DNA from: Nitrospiria bacterium
GTDB lineage: Bacteria > Nitrospirota > Nitrospiria > JACQBZ01
Reading direction: 5' to 3'
NCBI GenBank assembly: GCA_035498035.1
Contig: DATKAN010000035.1
Span: 1-60,381, forward strand
DNA: 60,381 bases
The translations under genes were made by a program, and so were the position numbers. Positions 8,269-16,675 of the stretch are shown here, in pieces (within the stretch, counting starts at the first letter, position 1; each line of letters begins with the position of its first letter). The notes beneath the pieces were generated by a model, which saw only the letters and a list, made by a program, of their open reading frames with translations, did not search any database and had not been told where the DNA came from.

Positions 8269-8970
8269 TTACCATTCCAAAACCGGCCAGCCGCGATCCG
8301 CGGCCATGCGCCTCATGCGCCGTCCGGGATTCACCACGTGCGGATAACCGACGGCTTCAAAGACGGCCGTATCGGCCGGACTGTCCGCGTACGCGTGGGA
8401 TTGATCCAGGCGAACGGTCTCCCTTTTGGCCCATGCCTCCAACAACCCGCGTTTGGCCTCTCCGTACGGATGCGGCGGAATCAGCCTCCCGGTCCAACGT
8501 CCGTCTCTTTCTTCCAATCGCGAGCCGATGATGGCGTCGATTCCGAGGTCCTCGGCCAGAGGGCGGATCAAGAACTCCGGACAGCCCGTCAGCAACAGAA
8601 GACGGTGACCCTGCCGGCGATGATCCTCCAGAACGGCCAGGGCCCCGGGCGACACCGCCGGGCGCACCCAATCGCCCACAAAGGCCACGGCCAGATATTC
8701 CATGGCCCGGACCGGCCGGCCGGCCAGGTAGATTTTGTTGGACTTGATACGCATCGAAAGCGGCCCCTGGCCGTCGATCAGGAGACTGCGGATCGTCCGA
8801 AGGAAATCCTGAAGACGCAGTCTCCCGTGATTCCAGAGATAGCGCACAAACATCCGCTCGATCGAGGTTCGGGGAACCAGGGTGTGGTCCACATCCAAAA
8901 CGGCCGCGACGAGGGATGTCTTGGATGAGACCGTCAAACGACCTTCCTTAGCTCGGTTCGGAGCGGACAT
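8269..8970 (-). CDS. HAD-family (IB-type) phosphatase
   Basis: A 233-residue HAD phosphatase. Motif I is LDVDHTLVP with the nucleophile Asp and general acid Asp; motif II is LLLTGCPEFL; the Lys/Asp end is in SHAYADSPADTAVFE, a SerB-like arrangement. The cap region is helical, as in the IB subclass. The start overlaps the end of the upstream phosphatidyltransferase by 23 nt, with GAGGG about 8 nt before the ATG. The pairing with a CDP-alcohol phosphatidyltransferase suggests dephosphorylation of a phospholipid-phosphate such as PGP, which is inference. Phosphoserine phosphatase is the main alternative. Confidence 0.78.
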   Translation of the reverse strand: MSAPNRAKEGRLTVSSKTSLVAAVLDVDHTLVPRTSIERMFVRYLWNHGRLRLQDFLRTIRSLLIDGQGPLSMRIKSNKIYLAGRPVRAMEYLAVAFVGDWVRPAVSPGALAVLEDHRRQGHRLLLLTGCPEFLIRPLAEDLGIDAIIGSRLEERDGRWTGRLIPPHPYGEAKRGLLEAWAKRETVRLDQSHAYADSPADTAVFEAVGYPHVVNPGRRMRRMAADRGWPVLEW

Positions 8971-9574
8971 ATCGGCGGCCCTCGATCAGGACCGGCAGGC
9001 CCCGGACCAGACAGAACGCGACGGTGAAGTAGACCAGTCCCATTCCGACCCAGTACGCCCACGGCAACCCGCGTTCCATTTCGCCCAGATCCAATCCGCG
9101 CACCTGGGCCTGGATCAGGGCGAGGTAGAGAAGGAGATAGCCAAAGGCGACGAGCTTGGCCGTCGCATAAACCGCCCGGGAGGCGCGCGAGGCCACCAGC
9201 CATCGACCGATCGGAGAGCGCAGCATCGTCCCAAAGGCCGTCTCCCCGCGGGTCCGCGCAATCGACCGAACCGCGTCCGTCGCCAGACCCCGGACCATGA
9301 CCGTGATCGGGACCCAGACCGGGATCAACCCGACATGCGCAAAGACAATCCAAAGCGCGTTTTCGACGACCCGGTCGCCGAAAATATCCATGACCGCTCC
9401 GGTTTCATCGGCCCGTCCCTCCCTTCGGGCGATCGCGCCGTCCAACCCGTCCAACACGAAAACGACGAGGACTATCCCGAACGCGATCAGTTCCCCCAAA
9501 ACCGTATAGGTATAAATAAAACCGATCGCGACAAAAAGCAGTACGATGCGAAGGAGTGTGATCCGGTTGGCCAT
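8948..9574 (-). CDS. CDP-alcohol phosphatidyltransferase family membrane protein
   Basis: A 208-residue integral membrane enzyme of the PgsA/PssA superfamily, which transfers a phosphatidyl group from a CDP-lipid to an alcohol. The catalytic signature D-x2-D-G-x2-A-R-x8-G-x3-D-x3-D is complete in DGLDGAIARREGRADETG followed by AVMDIFGDRV. About five hydrophobic helices surround it. The acceptor alcohol cannot be read from sequence. It is transcribed with the HAD phosphatase downstream, consistent with a two-step phospholipid head-group pathway. Confidence 0.85.
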   Translation of the reverse strand: MANRITLLRIVLLFVAIGFIYTYTVLGELIAFGIVLVVFVLDGLDGAIARREGRADETGAVMDIFGDRVVENALWIVFAHVGLIPVWVPITVMVRGLATDAVRSIARTRGETAFGTMLRSPIGRWLVASRASRAVYATAKLVAFGYLLLYLALIQAQVRGLDLGEMERGLPWAYWVGMGLVYFTVAFCLVRGLPVLIEGRRYVRSEPS

Positions 9575-9603
9575 TAGGAAGGGTTGACGTTACGAGTTGA
9601 AAA

Positions 9604-9678
9604 ACAATTTACGATTTACCATTCACGATTAACCAGAAAATTTCCCGCAACAGACGTAAATGGTAAATTGTAAATTGG
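9604..9678. repeat. Imperfect inverted repeat of 20 + 20 nt
   Basis: ACAATTTACGATTTACCATT (9604-9623) and AATGGTAAATTGTAAATTGG (9659-9678) are inverse copies with 18 of 20 matches around a 35-nt spacer. They are strikingly AT-rich in this GC-rich genome. They lie upstream of the phosphatidyltransferase gene and downstream of tRNA-Leu. A GC hairpin (CGCGGC-tcc-GCCGCG) and a DNA element of unknown role follow at about 9712-9726. Confidence 0.55.
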
Positions 9679-9793
9679 GGATAATTTCCCTTGCGGGATA
9701 AAGCCGGTTCGCGGCTCCGCCGCGAGAGGCGCGGGGCTTGGGGGCATCGGAGGACCCTTTATCGCCCCAGCCGCACGGGCCCCCAATTATAAT

Positions 9794-9877
9794 TGGTGCC
9801 GAAGGGGGGAGTTGAACCCCCACGGGTTGCCCCACACGCCCCTCAAACGTGCGCGTCTGCCATTCCGCCACTTCGGC
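9794..9877 (-). tRNA. tRNA-Leu (anticodon GAG)
   Basis: Read on the minus strand it starts GCCGAAGTGGCGGAATGGCA and ends with the matching CTTCGGCACCA, giving a 7-bp acceptor stem and an encoded CCA. The anticodon stem CACGT/GCGTG (one T-G pair) closes a 7-nt loop TTGAGGG with GAG in the centre. A long variable arm (GGGCAACCC) marks a class II leucine tRNA. GGTTCAA-type T-arm bases are present (GGGGGTTCAACTCCCCC). Confidence 0.96.
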
Positions 9878-9899
9878 CCCGTTTCCTCGTAGAAAGGGT

Positions 9900-9928
9900 A
9901 TTATAGGAAGCCGAAGCTCTATTGTCAA
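9900..9928 (-). promoter_or_regulatory. Consensus sigma-70 promoter of tRNA-Leu
   Basis: On the minus strand TTGACA (9928-9923) and TATAAT (9905-9900) are separated by exactly 17 nt. Both hexamers match the consensus perfectly, and the predicted start is about 15 nt before the mature tRNA 5' end. Confidence 0.9.
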
Positions 9929-9959
9929 TTTTGCAGGGGCCTGCCGAGGGGTTTTCGAC

Positions 9960-11675
9960 TCAATCCTTCTTCAATCCCCAGGGCGATTCGTCCAACCATC
10001 GGTTCAGGTCGGCGAACGGGAGAGGACGGCCCATGTAATAGCCCTGAGCGGCGTCGCAACCCAGTTCGATCAGTCGTTGATAGGTTTCCTGGTTTTCCAC
10101 GCCTTCCGCCACGACCTTTATGCCCATGTTGTGCCCCAACTCGATCGTCGAACGGACGATCACCGCGTCGTTGGGGTCCTTGGCCATGTTGATGACAAAG
10201 GCCTTGTCGATTTTGATCGCGTCCACCGGAAGTTTTTTTAGATAGGCCAGGGATGAATACCCGGTCCCGAAGTCGTCGATGGAAAATCGGATGCCCGTCC
10301 CGTGGACTTTGGACAGGATCTCCAGGGCCCGTGCCGGATCGGCCATGATCGCGCTTTCGGTAATCTCCAGCTCCAGCCGTTCCGGCGATCCCCCGCGCGC
10401 CCGCATCAATTCCGCGAGCTGGCCGGGCAGCCGTGCATCATGGAGGTTGCGGGCCGACAGGTTGATCGACACCGTGAGGGGCTTTCCCGCCCGCCGCAAA
10501 ACCCCGTCATCGCTCAGGGCCGCATGGAGAACCCAATGCGTGAGAGGGCCGATCAACCCGGTCTGCTCCGCCGGCCCGATAAATTGTTCGGGAGAAATAA
10601 AACCGTATTCCGGATGCTGCCAGCGCACCAGCGCCTCCACCCCGATCACGCGACCGGTCGTCAGATTGATCTTCGGCTGGTAGTGCAGGAGCAATTGGTT
10701 ATGGTCGATGGCGTGGCGCAGCGCCCCCATCAGCGCCAGCCGTCGGGGGCTGTGTTGATCCAGCTCCGCCGCATAAACGGCGTATCCGCTGCCGGTCCGT
10801 TTGGCCTCGTACATCGCCACATCGGCGCGCTGGAAGAGCGTCTCGGCGTCCGTTCCATGATCCGGGTAGAGCGCGATGCCGATACTGGCTTCAACGGCGA
10901 TGGGCAGGTTTTCGATCGCAAAGGGTTCTTCCAAGGATTTCAGAATCTTTTGGACTACCATTGTGATATGCTCCGCCGCAGCCAGACTGGGCAATACAAC
11001 GGCAAACTCATCTCCGCCGAGACGGGAAACGAAGTCCGGTTCAAACAGAACGCGCTTGAGGCGTAATCCGACTTGAAAGATCAGGATATCGCCGTGATGA
11101 TGACCCAAGGTGTCGTTAATTTGCTTGAAGCGGTCCAGGTCCATGAGCAGCAAGGCCACGGCATGTTGGCCGTTCCTTCCGTCTACAATTGCCTGTTGCA
11201 GGCGTTCCAGGAGCTGGGTCCGGTTGGGAAGGGCGGTCAGAGGGTCATAATAGGCCAGATATTGTATCGTTCGCTCCGCCTGCTCCCGCCCTCTCCTGAC
11301 CTTGACTTCGCGCAACTCCCGTTCAATCGCGGGGACCAGCCGGGTGAGGTCATCCTTCATGACGTAGTCCTGGGCGCCGCTTTTCATGGCGGACACGGCG
11401 AGGTCTTCCCCAACCGTTCCCGACACGAGAATGAACGGGAGATCCAATCCGTTTTTCCGGATGAGCGCCAGGGCAGCCCGCGCGTTTAGTTTCTGCACGT
11501 CATCGTCGTAAAGGGCGATGTCCCAGGCCTGATCCTCAAGGGCCTTGGCCATCGCGGCGGGCGTGTTCACCCGTTTAACGATCGGATCGTAATTGGCCCT
11601 TCTCAGTTCACGGACGATCCGACGCGCGTCTTTTTCGGAATCCTCAATAATCAATATGCGAAGCGGATTACCCAT
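9960..11675 (-). CDS. Response regulator with GGDEF and EAL domains (cyclic-di-GMP turnover)
   Basis: A 571-residue cytoplasmic protein: REC domain (1-125), GGDEF domain (about 135-300) and EAL domain (about 310-565). The REC has acidic residues in LIIEDS, a phosphate-accepting Asp in IALYDDD and Lys in YVMKDD. The diguanylate cyclase site RLGGDEFAVVL (about 215) is intact, but the inhibitory I-site RxxD reads FEPD. The phosphodiesterase site has the EAL signature in GVEALVRW (about 346), then LEITES, DDFGTGYSSL and EGVENQ, all expected of an active enzyme. Which activity dominates is unclear. It stands alone between tRNA-Leu and priA with no kinase next to it. Confidence 0.93.
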   Translation of the reverse strand: MGNPLRILIIEDSEKDARRIVRELRRANYDPIVKRVNTPAAMAKALEDQAWDIALYDDDVQKLNARAALALIRKNGLDLPFILVSGTVGEDLAVSAMKSGAQDYVMKDDLTRLVPAIERELREVKVRRGREQAERTIQYLAYYDPLTALPNRTQLLERLQQAIVDGRNGQHAVALLLMDLDRFKQINDTLGHHHGDILIFQVGLRLKRVLFEPDFVSRLGGDEFAVVLPSLAAAEHITMVVQKILKSLEEPFAIENLPIAVEASIGIALYPDHGTDAETLFQRADVAMYEAKRTGSGYAVYAAELDQHSPRRLALMGALRHAIDHNQLLLHYQPKINLTTGRVIGVEALVRWQHPEYGFISPEQFIGPAEQTGLIGPLTHWVLHAALSDDGVLRRAGKPLTVSINLSARNLHDARLPGQLAELMRARGGSPERLELEITESAIMADPARALEILSKVHGTGIRFSIDDFGTGYSSLAYLKKLPVDAIKIDKAFVINMAKDPNDAVIVRSTIELGHNMGIKVVAEGVENQETYQRLIELGCDAAQGYYMGRPLPFADLNRWLDESPWGLKKD

Positions 11676-11762
11676 GACCTTCCCTTCTCGAAACTTCGAC
11701 GCCGGGTCTCCGGACGAACCTTTCTATAATCTTATCATATTTTCCGCGTTTATCCGGCCGGG

Positions 11763-14030
11763 CTAGCCGATCCTCTGTGGATCAACATCCACCTCAAGCC
11801 AGACGGCGGATCGGTCCGATCCGGTACGGACGGCGCTCAAACTCGCCCGAAGGGCTTCATGAAGCCCGCGGCTGTTCGGCGCCTTGATCAGGACCTGGAA
11901 CCGGAATTTTCCGTGCAAACGCGGCCGCATCGCGGCGGCCGGCCCGAGAATTTGAAACCGGGTTTGCGGATCATCCAGGCGGACCGCCCGCTTGATCGCC
12001 TCCACCAGCCGTTGGGCCACGGCCCGGGCCTTGGACTCGCTCAGGGACTTCACCGTGACGACCGCCAGGCGCGAAAAGGGCGGATAGCCCAAGGCCCTCC
12101 GCTGAGCCAGTTCCTTTTCGTAAAATTCTCTCGGATCGCCCGTCGTCGCCCAAGCGATGGCTTCATGCGCCGGATGAAAGGTCTGGAGGATCACGTCTCC
12201 CCCGCTCGAAAAGTTCAGGACCCGCCGAACCAGCTGGAAGGTCTGTTCGCCGGCACGGAAGTCCGGAAGCTGAAAGGCACCGTCCGCCTGCAACAGCCCG
12301 ATCAGCCCCGGCCGGGCCGGGCGGGGGCCCGTGAGCAGGAGTTGCGTCCCGATCACCAGATCGATCTCGGACCGGTTCAGCCGCGCGATCGCCGAAGACA
12401 CCTCGTTTGAACGCACCGTGTCCCGGTCCAGCCGCGCGATCCGCGCCGACGGAAATTTTTCCCGGAAAAATTCCTCGGCCTGTTCGGTCCCGGCGCCGAC
12501 AATTTCCAGGCGGGTTCCGCGGCATTGAAGACAGCGCGGCGGCGGGGCCGTGACCGTTCCACAGTAATGACAGGTTAATTGGCGGCTCTGCTTGGAATAG
12601 ACCATCGCCACATGACAACGAGGGCACCGGACCACGGCACCGCAGTCTCGACAGCAAAGCGCCCCCCCGAAGCCCCGTCGGTTCAGGAGAAGCACAACCG
12701 GTTCCCGTTTGTCCAACCGTTCCGTCACGGCCGCAAGGAGTTCCTTCGAGACCAACGCCCCCCGCGATTGACCGCCCATGCCGACGATCCTCACGGCGGG
12801 AGGCGTCGCGGTTCCGGACCCCCGGCCCTCCAATCGGACGGTGCGGTATTTCCCGCTCTGGATGTTGGCGTAGGTCTCGACCGACGGCGACGCGCTGGTG
12901 AGAAGGACGAGCGCGCCGTGATGCGAGCCGCGGAGTACGGCCAGATCGCGCGCGTGATAGCGGGGAGACTCCGGTTGTTTGTAGGCCGGATCCTGCTCCT
13001 CCTCCACCACGATCAGCCCCGGATTCAAAACCGGCGCAAGGACGGCGAGCCGCGTCCCGATCACGATCGAAACGTCGCCCCGACGAGCCCGTTCCCACTG
13101 CAGCCGGCGCTCCCGGTCCGGAAGCCCGCTATGGAGTATCCCGACCGTGGCCGCCAGTCCCGCCTCAAACCGCTCGGCCCAATCGGGAACGCGGTCGATT
13201 TCGGGAACGAGCAGGATCACGGATCGCTTCCGACGAATCGTGGCCGAGATGAGGCCCAGGACCTCCGGCCGGGATCGCTCCGGAGCGCCCTCAAGACAAA
13301 CGGTCTCGAACCGGCCCGAACCGACCGCTTGATAGATATCATCCGGAAGAGAAGACGCCGTCGGCATCGGACCCTCCGCGAATCGGAACGTCGTGACGGA
13401 TGGGACGACGGGGGGTTGGGATGGACGGGGACGCGGCATGACGTTGGTCTCATCGATCCAGCCCTTCTGGACGAGTGCGGAGAGCGTGCGGGACAGCCGA
13501 CTCGTGCCGCTTTGGCGCGAGGGGACCCCTGTCATCGTTCGCTGCAGAAGAGCTTCCAGCCTCAGCCCTCGGGGCGCCTGCTCCAGGAGGGCTAGAATCC
13601 GCCTGGCGGGATCTCCTTTCCTCGAGGACCCCGAAATCGCTTTTCGGCCCTCCTCCTTGATTCGATAATGGCGCCCAACTTTGACCTCCAGTCCCGGCGG
13701 AAGGATCGCCTTCATCGCGACCCCCCAGCCGGTCACGTAGTATTCCGCCATCCATCGGGCCAGCGCCATCATCGACCGGTCCAGAAGGGGATTTGAATCT
13801 AAAAGATTCAGGATAGGTTTGAGTTGTGCCGGATCCCCACGATGAAGGCGGCGGGTCACAATCCCGGTCCGCCATCCATTCCGAAACGGAACCAGAACGC
13901 GCATTCCGGGTTCAAGCCGGTCCTGGAAGACCTCCGGTACTGAATAATGGAAGACCCGGTCGAGGTGTTTGAACAGAACCACCTCGGCGACGGGCCGTGC
14001 ATCCTTCGGCTCGACGGATCGTTCCCTCAT
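11763..14030 (-). CDS. priA: Primosomal protein N' (PriA) with degenerate ATPase motifs
   Basis: A 755-residue PriA relative, the protein that reloads the replisome at stalled forks. The N-terminal DNA-binding domain (VFHYSVPEVF, LEPGMRVLVPF) and the zinc-binding insert (CCRDCGAVVRCPRC, CHYCG, CLQC, about residues 455-505) are intact. The helicase motifs are not. The Walker A place (normally GVTGSGKTE) reads LEGAPERSRPE (about 243-253), the DEEH box reads EEEQ (about 342), and the motif V place (normally GTQMLAKGHDFP) reads GTQLLLTGPRPARP (about 560). The fold is kept end to end, so it is probably expressed as a non-helicase PriA, as is known in actinobacteria. Confidence 0.9.
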   Translation of the reverse strand: MRERSVEPKDARPVAEVVLFKHLDRVFHYSVPEVFQDRLEPGMRVLVPFRNGWRTGIVTRRLHRGDPAQLKPILNLLDSNPLLDRSMMALARWMAEYYVTGWGVAMKAILPPGLEVKVGRHYRIKEEGRKAISGSSRKGDPARRILALLEQAPRGLRLEALLQRTMTGVPSRQSGTSRLSRTLSALVQKGWIDETNVMPRPRPSQPPVVPSVTTFRFAEGPMPTASSLPDDIYQAVGSGRFETVCLEGAPERSRPEVLGLISATIRRKRSVILLVPEIDRVPDWAERFEAGLAATVGILHSGLPDRERRLQWERARRGDVSIVIGTRLAVLAPVLNPGLIVVEEEQDPAYKQPESPRYHARDLAVLRGSHHGALVLLTSASPSVETYANIQSGKYRTVRLEGRGSGTATPPAVRIVGMGGQSRGALVSKELLAAVTERLDKREPVVLLLNRRGFGGALCCRDCGAVVRCPRCHVAMVYSKQSRQLTCHYCGTVTAPPPRCLQCRGTRLEIVGAGTEQAEEFFREKFPSARIARLDRDTVRSNEVSSAIARLNRSEIDLVIGTQLLLTGPRPARPGLIGLLQADGAFQLPDFRAGEQTFQLVRRVLNFSSGGDVILQTFHPAHEAIAWATTGDPREFYEKELAQRRALGYPPFSRLAVVTVKSLSESKARAVAQRLVEAIKRAVRLDDPQTRFQILGPAAAMRPRLHGKFRFQVLIKAPNSRGLHEALRASLSAVRTGSDRSAVWLEVDVDPQRIG

Positions 14031-14141
14031 GGGCGGATTCTAACAACTCTCCGGGACAAACACAAGATAACCCGGGCGAGTTGCTTTTCGACGGCGGGGA
14101 TGGTAGAGTGCGGGCGTTTTTAACCGTAGGAGGATGACCGG

Positions 14142-14936
14142 ATGCGTTACGGATTTCTGATCGGCCTGATCGGGGCGGGGGTGATGCTCGGCCCCGCGTT
14201 CGCCGATGAGCTGGCCGCGGTGAACGGAAAGCCCATCACCACGGAGGTGTTCCGGCAAAAACTGGCCGAGCTTCCGGCCAATATGAAGGACTCGATCAAC
14301 ACCCCGGAAGGCCGCCGGGAAGTCCTGGATATCCTGATCACGCGGGAGCTGCTGTATCAGGAAGCCGTTAAGCGCCATCTGGAAAAGGACCGGTCGATTC
14401 AGGAAAATTTGGCCGAGGCGCGTCGCTCCGTGCTCGTAACGGGGATGATGGACCGCCTGACGGCCCGGATGGTCGCCGGGAATACCCTGAAGAATTATTA
14501 CGAGGCCCACCGAATCGATTTTCGCGAGGTGCGGGCCAGCCATATCCTGGTGGAGAATGAAGAGGAGGCCCGGACCCTCAAACAGCAGCTCAATGCCGGG
14601 GCGGATTTCGGGGAGCTGGCGCGAAAGTTTTCAAAAGACGGCCGGTCGGGCCCGGCCGGGGGAGACCTTGGCTATTTCACAAAGGGCCGGATGATTCCGG
14701 AAATTGCCACTGCCGCATTCGCCCTGCCGGTGAACGCGATCAGCGAGCCGGTCAAATCGTCCTACGGGTATCATCTGATTAAAGTGACCGATGCGAGAGA
14801 GACCCGGCGGTTTGAGGACCTGCCGACGCCGGTCTTGGAGGATGTCAAGCGGGCCGTACTGCAGGAGGAGATCCAAACCCTTCGCAAGGCCAACGCGGTC
14901 ACGGTCCACACGGAAAAACTCGACCAACTCCGCTAA
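14142..14936 (+). CDS. Exported parvulin-type peptidyl-prolyl isomerase (PpiC/SurA-like)
   Basis: A 264-residue periplasmic foldase. The N-terminus MRYGFLIGLIGAGVMLGPAFA is a signal peptide with an AFA-type cleavage site. A SurA-like helical chaperone segment (about 22-125) begins LAAVNGKPITTEVFRQKLAE. The parvulin domain (about 128-225) contains ASHILVENEEEA, FGELARKFSKD, GGDLGYFTKGRMIPE and YGYHLIKVTD, which include the active-site His pair. The ATG is well set by GTAGGAGG upstream. It is the only plus-strand gene in a long minus-strand block, divergent from priA. Confidence 0.92.
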   Translation: MRYGFLIGLIGAGVMLGPAFADELAAVNGKPITTEVFRQKLAELPANMKDSINTPEGRREVLDILITRELLYQEAVKRHLEKDRSIQENLAEARRSVLVTGMMDRLTARMVAGNTLKNYYEAHRIDFREVRASHILVENEEEARTLKQQLNAGADFGELARKFSKDGRSGPAGGDLGYFTKGRMIPEIATAAFALPVNAISEPVKSSYGYHLIKVTDARETRRFEDLPTPVLEDVKRAVLQEEIQTLRKANAVTVHTEKLDQLR

Positions 14937-14954
14937 CGGCCCGCGCGCCCCTCG

Positions 14955-15518
14955 CTACTTCGGAGCGCTCGGCACCGCCGCCGCTTTGCCCCAGTTCACG
15001 GGGATGCTGTAATACCCGCCGTTCTTCTGGTATCGCAGAAGCCCGTGGCGCTTTCCGTACTCGTAGAGGTCCCGGGTCAGCCGCACATCCGAAAGGCAGT
15101 AGCTCTTGAGCTTCTCCATATCGCCTTCCCGGAAAAAGCGAATCGCGTCCAGCCCGTGTCCCGTCTTGCCCTCGCCGAGCGTCGCCTTGACCAGGGTGTC
15201 GAGACTCAGCCGGTGGCCGAGGAAGCGCTCGACCTCTTCCATGATATCCAGCGTCGGAAGATTCTTGAGGCTCCGTTTGAGATAGGGCTCGAGCACCGGG
15301 TAGTCGAACCGCTTGAGGTTGAACCCGACGATCAGGCCCGCATCCTCCAGGATCCCGCGAAGGGACGGGGTGTCCCATTCGGTGAACGTCCGGAAGAGGT
15401 CCTGGTCGTAGGAGTAGATCCCCACCACGGATACCCGCAGCAGGTGAAGGTTTTCCCTCCCCCCGACCTCGTCGAAGCTCTTCTGCGTCTCCAGGTCCAG
15501 CACGATCACATCGCCCAT
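14955..15518 (-). CDS. Ribonuclease H-like 3'-5' exonuclease domain protein
   Basis: A 187-residue single-domain protein of the DnaQ/YprB-like exonuclease fold. The first acidic motif is VIVLDLETQ, with both metal-binding residues at the end of strand 1. A second Asp lies in GFNLKRFDYPVL, and the last in CLSDVRLTRDLYEYG, a DEDD arrangement. It is shorter than YprB, with no TPR part. The ATG at 15518 is preceded by AAAGGAG, so I prefer it over one 15 nt further out. It is convergent with the ppiC-like gene, leaving only 18 nt between the stops. The substrate (DNA or RNA) is not evident. Confidence 0.8.
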   Translation of the reverse strand: MGDVIVLDLETQKSFDEVGGRENLHLLRVSVVGIYSYDQDLFRTFTEWDTPSLRGILEDAGLIVGFNLKRFDYPVLEPYLKRSLKNLPTLDIMEEVERFLGHRLSLDTLVKATLGEGKTGHGLDAIRFFREGDMEKLKSYCLSDVRLTRDLYEYGKRHGLLRYQKNGGYYSIPVNWGKAAAVPSAPK

Positions 15519-15612
15519 TATGGCTCCTTTCACCGTCGGGAACCGCTCTTTACTTACCTCCGGAAGGCTTCAGCATGATTTTATGCGCCATGTACTTTCC
15601 GCCCTCCATGGC

Positions 15613-15894
15613 CTATTGAATCTCAACCGACTCGCCGGACTTGATATCCCCGAGGCCTTTCTTTTCAGCGCCGGAAGTGATTGCGGTGCCGTCCGTCACG
15701 ACAAACTTGATGCGGCCTCCCGTCTCGGGATTTTTCACGATCACGTTGTGCCCCGCGGCGTCGACCTTGACCACCTGTCCGGAATACGGGATATCGGCGC
15801 TCTGGGCCGGCGTTTCGAAGATGAGGACCACAAAAACAGCCGAGACAATAAGCAAGGACACGGCGGTCGCGAAAAACCGGGATCGGATTCTCAT
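15613..15894 (-). CDS. Small exported protein of unknown function
   Basis: A 93-residue protein with a clear signal peptide: a basic start MRIRSR, a hydrophobic core VSLLIVSAVFVVLIF and a probable cleavage near AQSA-D. The mature part of about 60 residues is beta-rich (YSGQVVKVDAAGHNVIVKN) and resembles a small OB-like domain of the kind annotated as exported copper-binding or DUF5666-type proteins, but no ligand residues stand out. AGGAG precedes the ATG by 9 nt. It is alone between the exonuclease gene and the NarL-type regulator. Confidence 0.7.
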   Translation of the reverse strand: MRIRSRFFATAVSLLIVSAVFVVLIFETPAQSADIPYSGQVVKVDAAGHNVIVKNPETGGRIKFVVTDGTAITSGAEKKGLGDIKSGESVEIQ

Positions 15895-16003
15895 AAGCGT
15901 TTACTCCTGTCAAATGGTTCGGGATAGGTCCATCATACCAAAGGATCCGCGTGCGTAGCAAGCGGCGAGCTTTCCCGTCCTTTTCGGACAATATGGCCTA
16001 TGA

Positions 16004-16675
16004 TTACATTTTGGGATCGAGCTCGATCAGGCCCTTTCGGATGGCGTGAATGGCGGCCTGGGTGCGGTCGTAGACGTGAAGCTTATGGAAGATGTTCCGG
16101 ACATGGTTTTTGACCGTCTTCTCGCTCAACTCGAGGACGTTGGCGATTTCCTTGTTCGTCTTTCCCTCGGCCACCAGCTTGAGAACCGTGATCTCCCGAT
16201 CGGTCAGGCCGTGCTCGAGGCGTCCCGGCCTTCGCCCCTTGCCCTCGGCCAGGAGCGAAAATTCATTCAGGATCTTGCTCGCCACCGACGGATGGATCAA
16301 CGACTCCCCCTCGGCGATGGCCCGGATGGCCTTGACGATCTGGCCGGAATCGGCGTCTTTGAGCAGGTAGCCGGTCGCCCCCGCCTTGACGAGATCGAAG
16401 ATATACTCCTCCTCGGCATACATCGTCAGGACCACGACGCCGATGTGGGGGTTTTCCCGTTTGATCTCGCGGGTGGCCTCCACGCCGTTCATCCGGGGCA
16501 TGCTGATGTCCATCAAAACCACGTCGGGAAGCAGCTGCCGGGCCTTCTCGACCGCCTCCACGCCGTCTTTGGCGACCCCCACCACCTCAATGTCTTCCTT
16601 GGTCTTCAAGATGGCCGAGAGGCCTTCCCGGACCACCTGATGATCATCGGCGATCAGCACTCTGATCTTGTTCAC
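16004..16675 (-). CDS. NarL/LuxR-family DNA-binding response regulator
   Basis: A 223-residue two-component regulator. The receiver domain (1-120) has acidic residues in IADDHQVVREG, the phospho-acceptor in VVLMDISMPRMNG, Thr in VLTMY and Lys in YLLKDA. The C-terminal LuxR-type helix-turn-helix (about 155-215) reads LTDREITVLKLVAEGKTNKEIA, then LSEKTVKNHVRNIFHKL. The gene overlaps the end of the upstream kinase gene by 32 nt, so the two are a cognate pair. Its targets cannot be told from the window. Confidence 0.93.
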   Translation of the reverse strand: MNKIRVLIADDHQVVREGLSAILKTKEDIEVVGVAKDGVEAVEKARQLLPDVVLMDISMPRMNGVEATREIKRENPHIGVVVLTMYAEEEYIFDLVKAGATGYLLKDADSGQIVKAIRAIAEGESLIHPSVASKILNEFSLLAEGKGRRPGRLEHGLTDREITVLKLVAEGKTNKEIANVLELSEKTVKNHVRNIFHKLHVYDRTQAAIHAIRKGLIELDPKM

